Shown: positions 21,266 to 29,383 of the stretch, in pieces | Numbering within the stretch: position 1 is the stretch's first letter | How the letters are laid out: the number at the start of each line of letters is the position of its first letter | From: Verrucomicrobiaceae bacterium | GTDB lineage: Bacteria > Verrucomicrobiota > Verrucomicrobiia > Verrucomicrobiales > Verrucomicrobiaceae | Assembly (NCBI GenBank): GCA_019694165.1 | Contig: JAIBCL010000037.1 | Span: forward strand, 1 to 61,018 | Direction of reading: 5' to 3' | Length of the DNA: 61,018 nt | Program-made: the position numbers and the translations under genes | The notes under the pieces: generated by a model | What the model saw: only the letters and a program-made list of their open reading frames with translations | Database searches by the model: none | Told to the model about the DNA's origin: nothing

Positions 21266-22081
21266 ATGAATACTACCCAGCCCAATCAAGCCCGCCAACG
21301 CTTCATCCAGAATCTCGCTCAGAGCGATTTGTTTCAGCAGTACCAAAAGGCGTTTCATACGCTGACGGAGTTGCCGCTGGCGCTGGAGACGCAGCCGGAG
21401 GATCATCCGATCGATCAAGTGATCACCAAGTCCGGTGTGGCCGGGGTCGTCGAGACGCTCGTGCCGGTCCGCGTCGGCAAGACCGTCGTCGCCGCCATGC
21501 GTACCGGCGGTGTGCGCCTGCTCCCAGCCACGGCGGAGCACTTCGCCCCGGTGGCCAAGGCGCTTCTTGACGCCGACCATTCAGCTGCGGAAATCCAAGG
21601 CGCGAAGGTTCATTTTGACCAGGTGCCGGTGATGAAACCCGAGCGCTATGAGGCTGCCGTCGCGATCCTCAAGTCTTTCGCCGTGCAGCTCGGTGACAAC
21701 GCGAACCGCCTGCTCTTCGCCAATGCGACCCACGAACCGGAAACCGTGCGCAATGCCAAGGCATTCATCATGGCGCACCTTACCGAGTCGATGTCGCTCG
21801 AATGCGTGGCTCGCAGCGTGAGCGTGAGTCCATTCCACTTCTGCAAACTCTTCAAGCGCGCCACGGGGCTGACCTTCACGGACTTTGTGAACCGTGCCCG
21901 CGTGGAGAAGGCCAAACGGATGCTGATGCGCCCCGAAGCGCGCATCACGGAGGTGGCCTATGACGTGGGCTTCCAGTCGCTGTCCCACTTCAATCGCAGC
22001 TTCCGCCGCATCGCCTCGGAGTCGCCCAGTGAATTCCGCATGAGGATGAAATCAGCCCAGAATCATTTGGTGGCCGCCTGA
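21266..22081 (+). CDS. AraC-family transcriptional regulator with PocR-like sensor domain
   Basis: 271 residues from the ATG at 21266; an earlier in-frame ATG lies at 21227. The N-terminal 150 residues (IDQVITKSGVAGVVETLVPVR, GKTVVAAMRTGGVRLLP) resemble the PocR-type ligand-binding domain found fused to AraC helix-turn-helix modules. The cysteine often seen at the start of that domain is not evident. The C-terminal 100 residues are a clear double AraC HTH: LECVARSVSVSPFHFCKLFK for the first helix-turn-helix and ITEVAYDVGFQSLSHFNRSF for the second. A strong intrinsic terminator follows the stop. Its target genes are not shown by context; it stands alone between mutS and an oppositely oriented membrane gene. 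Confidence 0.88.
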   Translation: MNTTQPNQARQRFIQNLAQSDLFQQYQKAFHTLTELPLALETQPEDHPIDQVITKSGVAGVVETLVPVRVGKTVVAAMRTGGVRLLPATAEHFAPVAKALLDADHSAAEIQGAKVHFDQVPVMKPERYEAAVAILKSFAVQLGDNANRLLFANATHEPETVRNAKAFIMAHLTESMSLECVARSVSVSPFHFCKLFKRATGLTFTDFVNRARVEKAKRMLMRPEARITEVAYDVGFQSLSHFNRSFRRIASESPSEFRMRMKSAQNHLVAA

Positions 22082-22131
22082 TTCGCAGGCACCGCCGCCC
22101 ACCTTGCCGGTCAGCGCGAGCTGGCCGACGG

Positions 22132-22185
22132 CGCCCCGGAAGACCGTTTCGCGCGTTGTTCGTGTCTTCCGGGGCGTAATTTTTT
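22132..22185 (+). terminator. Intrinsic terminator of the AraC-type gene
   Basis: A perfect 13-bp stem: CGCCCCGGAAGAC at 22132-22144 pairs with GTCTTCCGGGGCG at 22164-22176, separated by a 19-base loop and followed by TAATTTTTT. It lies about 50 bp after the stop codon of the regulator gene. It is the clearest rho-independent terminator in the window. Confidence 0.85.
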
Positions 22186-22300
22186 CCGGCAAACAATGAC
22201 GCCTGCTGCCTACGATCGCCAGTGGATTTTAGGGCTGCCGGAGTCCACGGCACCGGTGAAGCCAAGGGGCGATGCCGCGAAAACAGCCTCCGCAGGGGGC

Positions 22301-22900
22301 TCAATGCTGCCTTTCGTGCTTTGCCGTGGGATTCTTGCCGGCAAAACCGGCGAGCGCCAAGCCCCCGAGAGTCCATTCAATGACGTGATCGACCATGCCT
22401 ACAAGGATGTCACGGGTAGGCCACTCAAACCAAATCCACATCGGCAAATCGGCCACGACACCCGCGAATAGGCCGGCTGCGGCGCACACAGCGACCCTTG
22501 CCATATATGGGATGGTGGCAAGGTCGAGAATGACCGCGAGAAGGAGCGCGGCAATGAACGAGCGGACCACGCTCATGATGATGTTGTTTCCCTCGCTGTA
22601 GCGGACCTTGCCGGGTCTGACGACAGCATATACGTAGGGTCCATCGTCCATGGCCTGCTGGAATTTGTCCTCCACGGCCTTCCTCTCCTCGGGCAGGGCT
22701 CCCTTCTGCGCATGTCCGGGCATGGGCATCCGGTAGATGGCGTGGCCGGCCTGGGCATTCTTCGTGAACATGCCGGCCATCGTCTCCTCCTCGTGGAAAC
22801 CGTGGACTCCGTTCTCGTGCCAGGACATGACGGTCCATGACAAATAGCCCCAGAAGAAGCAGACCACTGAGGCGATGAGCGAGCCGATGACGAGTTTCAT
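22301..22900 (-). CDS. Small membrane protein of unknown function
   Basis: 199 residues from the ATG at 22900; the frame is open upstream to 23044, but only from this ATG does the protein begin directly with a hydrophobic helix (VIGSLIASVVCFFWGYLSWT). A hydrophilic periplasmic-like section follows (residues about 25-95, including YRMPMPGHAQKGALPEER). Then come two or three more hydrophobic segments (SFIAALLLAVILDLATIPYM, VAVCAAAGLFAGVVADLPMW, VIEWTLGGLALAGFAG). No catalytic motif is visible. It is divergent from korA with about 217 bp between, long enough for two promoters. I do not recognise a named family. Confidence 0.75.
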   Translation of the reverse strand: MKLVIGSLIASVVCFFWGYLSWTVMSWHENGVHGFHEEETMAGMFTKNAQAGHAIYRMPMPGHAQKGALPEERKAVEDKFQQAMDDGPYVYAVVRPGKVRYSEGNNIIMSVVRSFIAALLLAVILDLATIPYMARVAVCAAAGLFAGVVADLPMWIWFEWPTRDILVGMVDHVIEWTLGGLALAGFAGKNPTAKHERQH

Positions 22901-23117
22901 GACTGCATCGTGCAACAGCCGCCTTCTTCCGCAAGCAAGTATGTGAATATGAGGCGGGTTGATCGGCGGCGTTTCTGCTCCATCCCGTCCGAGGTCATTT
23001 TCCATCCGGCACGGCGCGTGCTCGAAAACATGTCGCCCGCCCATTTGATTCCTGACAGATGGCTGCTAAACTCGCCGTCCCTCAAACCCTCCGCCGCCAC
23101 AGGCGGCGCTTCATTCC

Positions 23118-24905
23118 ATGTCCACTGCCACAGCTTCTTCGCCGTCGTCGTCGCGCACGACACTTCGCAACACCGTCATCCGCCTCGCCGGCAATTCACA
23201 GGACGGCATTCAATCCATCGGCGGTTTCCTCGCGCGCCTCGCGGGCCGCACCGCGCAGGAGGTGATGACCTACATGACCATCCCGTCCACCATCAGCGGC
23301 GGCCCTTCGATCTTCCAGGTGCACCTCGGCTCGGGTGAAGTATTGAGCGCTGGCGATGAAAGCGACGTGCTGGTGGCATTTTACCAGCACAGCTACGACG
23401 ATCACCTCAACTCGCTGCGCCAAGGCGGCATCTGCTTCTATGACTCGGGCGAGGTGACGGAGCTGAAGCAGGAGCGCGGCATCCATCACATCGGCATCCC
23501 GTTCACAGCGGCGACGGTGGAGGCCATCGGCGGCTCGGCAAAGGATCGCGGCAAGAATCTCTTCGTGCTCGGCATGCTCTGCTCGGTCTTCCATCTCGAC
23601 AAAGAGAAGCTCGTCGGCATCATCTCGAAGCAGTTTGGCAAGAAGGACGAGAGCGTGCTGCGCAATGCGTTGCTCGCCTTCGACGCGGGCTTCGGCTACT
23701 CGGTCGGTGATGTCGAACAGTTCGCGCTCGCTCCGGGCGAGGCGACGGATGACGGCCACCGCATCAGCACGGATGGTAATCAAATGCTCACCATGGGCCT
23801 GCTCGCCGGCGGCGTGCGCTACGGCGCGGCCTATCCGATCACGCCGTGGTCCTCGATCATGGAGACGCTCCGTTCCGAGCTGCCAAAATTTGGCGGCATC
23901 TATGTGCAGGCGGAGGATGAGCTGTCCGCCGTGTGCATGACCATCGGCGCGGCGTTCGCGGGACATCTCGCCATCACCGGCAGCGCGGGCCCGGGCCTGA
24001 GCTTGAAGATGGAAGCGCTCAGCTACGCCTCGATGGCCGAACTGCCGCTCATCGTCGTGAACGTGCAGCGCGGCGGCCCCTCGACCGGCCTGCCTACGAA
24101 CGTGGAGCAATCGGACCTCATGCAGGCCATTTACGGCAGCCACGGCGACTGTCCGCGCATCGTGCTCGCGCCGAAGGATGTGGAAGACTGCTTTTACATC
24201 GCCTTTGAAGCCTGCCAGCTCGCGCGGAAGTACTCGTGCCCCGTCATCATTCTCAGCGACCAAGCACTCTCCTCGCGCATTGAGGCCTTCCACGAACCGG
24301 ACCTCGACAAATACTGGCTCGAGCCTGAACTGGACATTTCGCCGCGTGGCGAAGATTTCAAACCTTACCCGCTCGACAAGATCACGCGCCACGCGCCTCC
24401 GGGCAGCAAGATTGCCAGCGGCAAATATCCGATCGTCACCGGTCTCGAGCACGATGAGTGGGGTCACCCGAGCGGCAGCCCGAAGATGCACACCGCGATG
24501 ACAGCAAAGCGTCGCGAAAAACTGGTGAAGCTCGCCGAAGAACTTCCCGCGCCCGCCATTCACGGCGATCAGGAGGGCGACGTGCTCCTCGTCGGCTGGG
24601 GCAGCACCTTCGGCCCGATCAAGGAAAGCACCGACCGCCTCCGCGCGGAAGGTCACAAGGTCGGTGCCATCCACATCCGCCATCTGCATCCGCTGCCAGG
24701 CGGAGTGGAGGCGATCCTGAAGCGCTTCAAACACGTGGCCGTCGTCGAGATGAACGACAGCGGCCTGTATGGCTACGGCCAGCTCGCCATGCTGATGCGT
24801 GCACGCTACGCGCTGCCGCACATCCAGTCCGTGTGCAAGACCGATGGCCTCGCCTACCGCATCCGCGAGATCGTCACCGCTGTGGAAAAAATCCTCGCCG
24901 CATGA
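23118..24905 (+). CDS. korA: 2-oxoacid:ferredoxin oxidoreductase subunit alpha (gamma-alpha fusion)
   Basis: With KorB it oxidatively decarboxylates a 2-oxoacid, probably 2-oxoglutarate, to acyl-CoA while reducing ferredoxin. The first ~190 residues are the gamma domain (RLAGNSQDGIQSIGGFLARL, GGPSIFQVHLGS). From about 215 the alpha domain begins (DGNQMLTMGLLAGGVRYGAA, AYPITPWSSIMETL), with the conserved SAGPGLSLKMEAL and NVQRGGPSTGLPT regions. The C-terminal transketolase-like part runs VLLVGWGSTFGPIKE. This gamma-alpha order and the 595-residue size match the KorA/OorA type. korB follows after a 57-bp gap. The enzyme is typical of an oxygen-tolerant or anaerobic 2-oxoglutarate step; substrate choice between 2-oxoglutarate and others cannot be settled here. 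Confidence 0.92.
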   Translation: MSTATASSPSSSRTTLRNTVIRLAGNSQDGIQSIGGFLARLAGRTAQEVMTYMTIPSTISGGPSIFQVHLGSGEVLSAGDESDVLVAFYQHSYDDHLNSLRQGGICFYDSGEVTELKQERGIHHIGIPFTAATVEAIGGSAKDRGKNLFVLGMLCSVFHLDKEKLVGIISKQFGKKDESVLRNALLAFDAGFGYSVGDVEQFALAPGEATDDGHRISTDGNQMLTMGLLAGGVRYGAAYPITPWSSIMETLRSELPKFGGIYVQAEDELSAVCMTIGAAFAGHLAITGSAGPGLSLKMEALSYASMAELPLIVVNVQRGGPSTGLPTNVEQSDLMQAIYGSHGDCPRIVLAPKDVEDCFYIAFEACQLARKYSCPVIILSDQALSSRIEAFHEPDLDKYWLEPELDISPRGEDFKPYPLDKITRHAPPGSKIASGKYPIVTGLEHDEWGHPSGSPKMHTAMTAKRREKLVKLAEELPAPAIHGDQEGDVLLVGWGSTFGPIKESTDRLRAEGHKVGAIHIRHLHPLPGGVEAILKRFKHVAVVEMNDSGLYGYGQLAMLMRARYALPHIQSVCKTDGLAYRIREIVTAVEKILAA

Positions 24906-24962
24906 TCTCACGACTGCACGCACTAAACCGACAGATAAAAAACTTCCGCCCATCCTAACGCC

Positions 24963-25880
24963 ATGAGCACCGCCACGACCGCCGTCTCCACCACCGCCGC
25001 CGCGCCAGCCGACAAGCTGACCAAGAAAATGCTCACTGCCGACCACCCGACGTGGTGCCCAGGCTGCGGTGACTTTGCCGTGCTGAACATCTTCTACCGC
25101 GTGCTCGAGAAGCTCCAGTATCCGCAGGAGAAAATCGTCTGCGTCGCCGGCATCGGCTGCTCGTCGCGCTTCCCGTATTTCATGAACACGCACGGCATCC
25201 ATTTTATCCATGGCCGCGCGCTTCCGCTCGCCACAGGCGTCTCGCTCAGCCGTCCGGACGTGCATGTGTTCGTCTTCGGCGGTGACGGCGACGGCTTCTC
25301 GATCGGTGGCAATCACCTCAACCATGCCGCGCGCAAGAACATCAAGCTCACCTATGTGATCATGGACAACTTCGTCTATGGCCTCACGAAGAACCAGACG
25401 AGCCCCACCACGCCCGTCGGCCGCAAATCAAAGACCGATCCGACTGGCTCCATCGACCGTCCGATCAATCCGATGAAGCAGCTCCTCGCCACTGGCGCGA
25501 CCTTTATCGGCCGCACGCACGCCGCGCAGGTGAAGCACATGGAAGCCATGTTCGAGCGCGCCATCCTGCATGACGGCTTCAGCGTCGTCGAGTGCCTCAG
25601 CGAGTGCGTCATGTTCTACCCCGGCGCGTTCGACGACAGCACCCCACGCAAAGGCGGCAACTTTGAAACCATCGACGAAACGCAGCACGACGTCACCGAT
25701 GACGTGGCCGCCTTCAAGCTGGCCGACAATCTCGCGCCCGGAAAATTCGGCGTCTTCTACCAGGTCAAGCGCCCCACCAAGAACGCGCTCGAACAGAAGT
25801 GGATCGACGACACCCAGGCCAAGCTCGGCGGTGCCAGCCAGAAGGACATCCTGCGGAAGCGGTTTGAGGCGATGCGATAA
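24963..25880 (+). CDS. korB: 2-oxoacid:ferredoxin oxidoreductase subunit beta
   Basis: The 305-residue thiamine diphosphate-binding subunit partnered with KorA. DHPTWCPGCGDFAVLN gives the CPGCG motif of the Fe-S/TPP region, and VAGIGCSSRFPYF follows with a further cysteine. The TPP-binding motif is FGGDGDGFSIGGNH, and MDNFVYGLTKNQTSPTTPVG is the family's following signature. A variable Ala/Thr-rich N-terminal leader of about 20 residues precedes the conserved part. It is 57 bp after korA. A 4Fe-4S cluster would be held by the conserved cysteines of this subunit, as known for the family. Confidence 0.93.
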   Translation: MSTATTAVSTTAAAPADKLTKKMLTADHPTWCPGCGDFAVLNIFYRVLEKLQYPQEKIVCVAGIGCSSRFPYFMNTHGIHFIHGRALPLATGVSLSRPDVHVFVFGGDGDGFSIGGNHLNHAARKNIKLTYVIMDNFVYGLTKNQTSPTTPVGRKSKTDPTGSIDRPINPMKQLLATGATFIGRTHAAQVKHMEAMFERAILHDGFSVVECLSECVMFYPGAFDDSTPRKGGNFETIDETQHDVTDDVAAFKLADNLAPGKFGVFYQVKRPTKNALEQKWIDDTQAKLGGASQKDILRKRFEAMR

Positions 25881-25912
25881 TCGATGCGGAGGAGTTCAGT
25901 TCGGTTGTCTCC

Positions 25913-26281
25913 ATGATACTCGAACTGCTCTCTCCAATCGTGGATGCAGGATGGTTGATCGTTCTGTTCGTCCTGCCTGCCGTCTTGGCCGTTGTGCCGG
26001 GCAAATTCGTCCGCCTTCGACCAAGCCTTGAACGCAGCCTCCTCGTTACAGCACTTTGCTGGATCGCTGCTCAAGCTCACTTCATGTTCCTCTACCAGCC
26101 CGTCGTGAGCCATCGCGCTCACTTGAACGGCCGCGAATACGAACCGACAGGAATGGGCTCAATCGTGTTCGTGGTCGGCTGGATTCTTCCGATGGCTTTC
26201 AGCTTTGGAGCGCTCGTGATCAGGTCCATCGCCAGCCGCCGACGTGAGCAGCAACATTCTCGACCACATGAGCAAAATTAA
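25913..26281 (+). CDS. Small membrane protein of unknown function
   Basis: 122 residues with about four hydrophobic segments: LIVLFVLPAVLAVVPG, SLLVTALCWIAAQAHFMFLY, SIVFVVGWILPMAFSFGALV, and the N-terminal ILELLSPIVDAGW. It ends in a basic/His-rich tail. It begins 32 bp after korB and overlaps the next small gene by 14 bp, which suggests one transcript. No family is recognised. Support is the helix pattern and its place between two co-directional genes. Confidence 0.5.
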   Translation: MILELLSPIVDAGWLIVLFVLPAVLAVVPGKFVRLRPSLERSLLVTALCWIAAQAHFMFLYQPVVSHRAHLNGREYEPTGMGSIVFVVGWILPMAFSFGALVIRSIASRRREQQHSRPHEQN

Positions 26282-26603
26282 GTCGCCAGTGGAAAAGAAG
26301 GCCGCGAGCTACAAGAAGGATCACGTTGTGTGGGCCGAGTATCCCAAGGCGTTCAGGAAGAAATGGCCTCGTAAAAAGGCCAAGGCCAACAGGACTCAAA
26401 GACACAAGCAACGTCGGCTTCTGGAGCCGATAACGGATGTTGAGACTGCAATCGATACCGAGGTCCTGACCGTGGCTTGCCAGCCTTTGAAGAAGTGGCA
26501 GCGCAGCTCGATGCCTTTAGGTGAACACGTCATCGAGAAACAAAAGCGTCGCCAAAGCGCCATCGGCTCGAAGAAGAAACGGCAGAGCCGTAGCGCAGAT
26601 TGA
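26268..26603 (+). CDS. Small, strongly basic protein of unknown function
   Basis: 111 residues from the ATG at 26268 (a GTG at 26244 would add eight). Lys and Arg make up roughly a third of the sequence, for example YPKAFRKKWPRKKAKANRTQ and the tail IGSKKKRQSRSAD. No cysteine pair, zinc finger or helix-turn-helix is visible. Small proteins with this opening (basic helix, then an aromatic KDHVVWAEYPKAFRK-like stretch) are familiar to me as unannotated genes in Verrucomicrobiota and Planctomycetota, which I state from memory. A nucleic-acid-binding role is possible on charge alone. It ends 3 bp before the MBL-fold gene. Confidence 0.55.
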   Translation: MSKIKSPVEKKAASYKKDHVVWAEYPKAFRKKWPRKKAKANRTQRHKQRRLLEPITDVETAIDTEVLTVACQPLKKWQRSSMPLGEHVIEKQKRRQSAIGSKKKRQSRSAD

Positions 26604-26606
26604 TTC

Positions 26607-27509
26607 ATGAACATCCACACCATCGACCTCCGCTTCCAAGGCATCCCTGGCATCATCGCTTCCTATCTCATCGAGTGCGGTGATGAACTCGCCCTCATCG
26701 AGACAGGTCCCGGTTCATGTCATGAGGCGCTGATCAACGGCATTCGCGCGCTCGGTCACGAGCCTGCGGCGATCAAGCACGTTTTCGTCACGCACATTCA
26801 CCTCGATCACTCCGGCGCGGCGGGCTGGTGGGCGCAGCAGGGAGCGATGGTGTATTGCCATGCAAACGCCGCGAAGCATCTCATCGATCCAGCGCGACTC
26901 ATCGAAAGCGCCCGCATGGTCTATGGCGCAGCGATGGACACGCTCTGGGGCGACATTCTTCCGGCTCCAGCCGATCGAGTGCGCGTGTTGCAAGACAATG
27001 AGAGCGTCACCATTGGCACCTCGACCGTCACCGCCTGGGACACACCCGGTCATGCCCGGCATCATCATGCGTATGTCATCGGCGATGTCTGCTTCACCGG
27101 CGATGTCGCCGGCGTCCGCTTGCAAAACAGTGATTACATTTCGGTCGCTGCTGCGCCGCCGCAGTTCGATCCCGACGAATACGTGAAATCGGTTCAGCGG
27201 CTGTGCGCGGCGAATTTCTCGAGGCTCTATCTCACACACTTTGGCGAGGTACGTAATGCAAGGGATCATCTCGCGGCTTATGAAGCTCGCATCGGCGAAG
27301 TGGCCGCATGTGTGAAATCCTCTTTCGACCGCGGCGACAACGGTGAAAAGACCCGCGCTTTTTTCTGCGAGGCGGAACACGCCGCCGCGACGCGCACCGG
27401 GCTGAGCGAGGAGATGTGGACCGCTTACGAATGTGGTAACAGCACGGCGATGTGTGCGGACGGCATCCGGCTGTACTGGGAGAAGCTAGAGGGAAAAGGC
27501 CGGACTTGA
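26607..27509 (+). CDS. MBL-fold metallo-hydrolase
   Basis: 300 residues of the metallo-beta-lactamase fold. The zinc-binding HxHxDH motif is in VFVTHIHLDHSGAAGWW (near residue 62). Further ligands are the His of TPGHARHHHAY (about 145-153), the Asp of VCFTGDVAGVR and the His of LYLTHFGE. The start ATG at 26607 gives a normal N-terminal beta strand. By the family it is a hydrolase of esters or thioesters such as glyoxalase II-like enzymes; the substrate is not indicated. It is the last gene in the direction of korAB and the two small genes, and converges on the acyl-CoA ligase with about 60 bp between. Confidence 0.9.
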   Translation: MNIHTIDLRFQGIPGIIASYLIECGDELALIETGPGSCHEALINGIRALGHEPAAIKHVFVTHIHLDHSGAAGWWAQQGAMVYCHANAAKHLIDPARLIESARMVYGAAMDTLWGDILPAPADRVRVLQDNESVTIGTSTVTAWDTPGHARHHHAYVIGDVCFTGDVAGVRLQNSDYISVAAAPPQFDPDEYVKSVQRLCAANFSRLYLTHFGEVRNARDHLAAYEARIGEVAACVKSSFDRGDNGEKTRAFFCEAEHAAATRTGLSEEMWTAYECGNSTAMCADGIRLYWEKLEGKGRT

Positions 27510-27568
27510 TCTCGTGATGGCCGGGTGCTGCCGCGTGTCTTGCAGCGCCGCCCTGGCGCATGTGCCGG

Positions 27569-29140
27569 TCACTGCGCGGCGATGTTCGCCCGGCCTCCGC
27601 GGAGCACGTATTTCTGGATCTTGCCTGTCGCCGTCTTCGGCAGTTCGGAGATGAAGCTGAAGGCATGAGGCACCTTGAAGTGTGCGAGATGATCGCGGCA
27701 GAAGAGACGGAGTTCTTCGCCGCCGGCCGTCGCGCCGGCCTTCAGCACGATGAACGCCTGAGGAGTCTCGCCCCACTTCTCATGCGGCACGCCCACCACC
27801 GCGGCCTCCTGGACGGCAGGGTGTCGCAGCAGCACGCCCTCCACCTCGACGGACGAGATGTTCTCTCCTCCGCTGATGATGACGTCCTTCCAGCGGTCGC
27901 GAATCTCGATGTACCCGTCCGAATGCACGACGGCTGCGTCGCCGCTGCGGAACCATCCGTCACGGATCGCCCTCGCCGTTGCCTCGGGATCATTGTAGTA
28001 GCCGGCCATCACTGCATTGCCGCGGATGATGATCTCGCCCAGCGTCGCGCCGTCCCGCGGTACCTCGTGGTCTTGGTCATCCACTACACGGACCTCGGCA
28101 TTGCCCAGATACTCCACGCCCTGCCTTGCCTTGATGCGCGCGCGCTCGGTGGCGGGCAGGCCGGCGTGCTCCGGCCGCCACTCGCTGATCGCGACGATGG
28201 GTGACACCTCGGTAAGCCCATAGACATGGGTGATCTCCCAGCCCAGCTCGCCTTCGATGCGCTCGATGGTCGCCGCGGCGGGCGGTGCTCCGGCGGTGAA
28301 AACGCGCACGCCGTGTGGAGCGTGCCTGCGCAGTTCCTCGGGTGCGTTGGCGATGCCGATCAGGATGGTCGGCGCGGCGCACAACATCGTGATGTGCTCC
28401 CGCGCGATGGTTTCAAAGATCAGCCCGGGGTCTGCCTTGCGCAGGCACACATGCGTGCCGCCGACGGCGGTGATCGCCCATGTGAAGCACCAGCCGTTGG
28501 CATGAAACATGGGCAGCACCCACAGGTAGCGGTCCGCGCTGGTGATCCGCGTGTGCATGAGGTGGCCCATGATGTTTAGCGCCGTGTTCCGGTGTGTGAT
28601 CATCACCCCCTTCGGATTCGCCGTCGTGCCGCTGGTGTAGTTGAGCGAGATCATGTCCGTCTCAGCAACAGACGCGGGCGTAAACTCCGTTGAGGCTCCG
28701 GCGAGCACAGCCTCGTAGTCGAGCCAGCCGTCTTTCCGTCCCTCGAGCGCCACAAAGTGTACCACCTCCGGCAACTGTTCCCGTACGGTGTCCACTGCTT
28801 CCAGATGGTCCCGGTGCGCGCAGACCACGCGTGCGCCGCTGTGCTTCAATATGTATGCGAAGTCATCCGACGTGAGCCGGAAATTCACCGGCACGGTGAC
28901 GGCTCCGATCTGCGGCACGGCGTAATATTGCTCCAGGTGCGAGTGCGTGTTCGGCGAGATTATCGCCACACGGTCGCCGTGGCCCACACCCATGTGCTGC
29001 AAAGTCCGCGACCACCGGTCGCATCGGTCGAAGAACTCGCCGTAGCTCCACCGCAGGGACCCGTCCACGACGGCGGTGCGGTCCGGATACAGCCGCCGCG
29101 CACGGCGGGCGAAGTCAATAGGCGAAAGTGGAGTCTCCAT
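27569..29140 (-). CDS. Acyl-CoA synthetase (AMP-forming, fatty acid-CoA ligase type)
   Basis: A 523-residue ANL-superfamily ligase that activates a carboxylic acid to acyl-AMP and then acyl-CoA. Motif A3 is NYTSGTTANPKGVMITHRN. The adenylate-contacting YGLTEVSP motif and the DRWKDVIISGGENISSVEVE hinge/A8 region follow, and the catalytic lysine is in PKTATGKIQKYVLR near the end. All core motifs are intact and the length is that of medium/long-chain ligases. It is alone on its strand, divergent from the pel block. Substrate chain length cannot be told from the sequence. Confidence 0.93.
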   Translation of the reverse strand: METPLSPIDFARRARRLYPDRTAVVDGSLRWSYGEFFDRCDRWSRTLQHMGVGHGDRVAIISPNTHSHLEQYYAVPQIGAVTVPVNFRLTSDDFAYILKHSGARVVCAHRDHLEAVDTVREQLPEVVHFVALEGRKDGWLDYEAVLAGASTEFTPASVAETDMISLNYTSGTTANPKGVMITHRNTALNIMGHLMHTRITSADRYLWVLPMFHANGWCFTWAITAVGGTHVCLRKADPGLIFETIAREHITMLCAAPTILIGIANAPEELRRHAPHGVRVFTAGAPPAAATIERIEGELGWEITHVYGLTEVSPIVAISEWRPEHAGLPATERARIKARQGVEYLGNAEVRVVDDQDHEVPRDGATLGEIIIRGNAVMAGYYNDPEATARAIRDGWFRSGDAAVVHSDGYIEIRDRWKDVIISGGENISSVEVEGVLLRHPAVQEAAVVGVPHEKWGETPQAFIVLKAGATAGGEELRLFCRDHLAHFKVPHAFSFISELPKTATGKIQKYVLRGGRANIAAQ

Positions 29141-29220
29141 GTGAGGACTCGCAGCTTAGGCCTGCGCGCACTGGCTGTGCGAGAAAAAACGCCGACCGAC
29201 GAACTGAGTGAGATCATTTT

Positions 29221-29280
29221 GCAGCCATGGCACCCCGCCGCGAAAGGCGTGGCATCGGGTCCTTCGGGCCGATTGGCTGC
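29221..29280 (+). ncRNA. Candidate folded leader between the acyl-CoA ligase and pelA
   Basis: GCAGCCA (29221-29227) and TGGCTGC (29274-29280) are perfect 7-bp partners enclosing two hairpins. The first has a GCGAAA loop between CGCC and GGCG. The second has a UUCG tetraloop within ATCGG...CCGAT. The result is a three-way-junction shape in the 243-bp gap upstream of pelA. An AT-rich stretch (about 29320-29410) follows, a likely promoter zone. It does not match a riboswitch class I know, including c-di-GMP types. Confidence 0.3.
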
Positions 29281-29383
29281 GTCGTGGGGAGCACCAGAAG
29301 CGCACTGATTTTCACCCCCCAGCAACAAAATATTTTTGGCCGAGCAAGATTTGTCTTTTTATCTGCGAGTTTGATGCGTAGAA

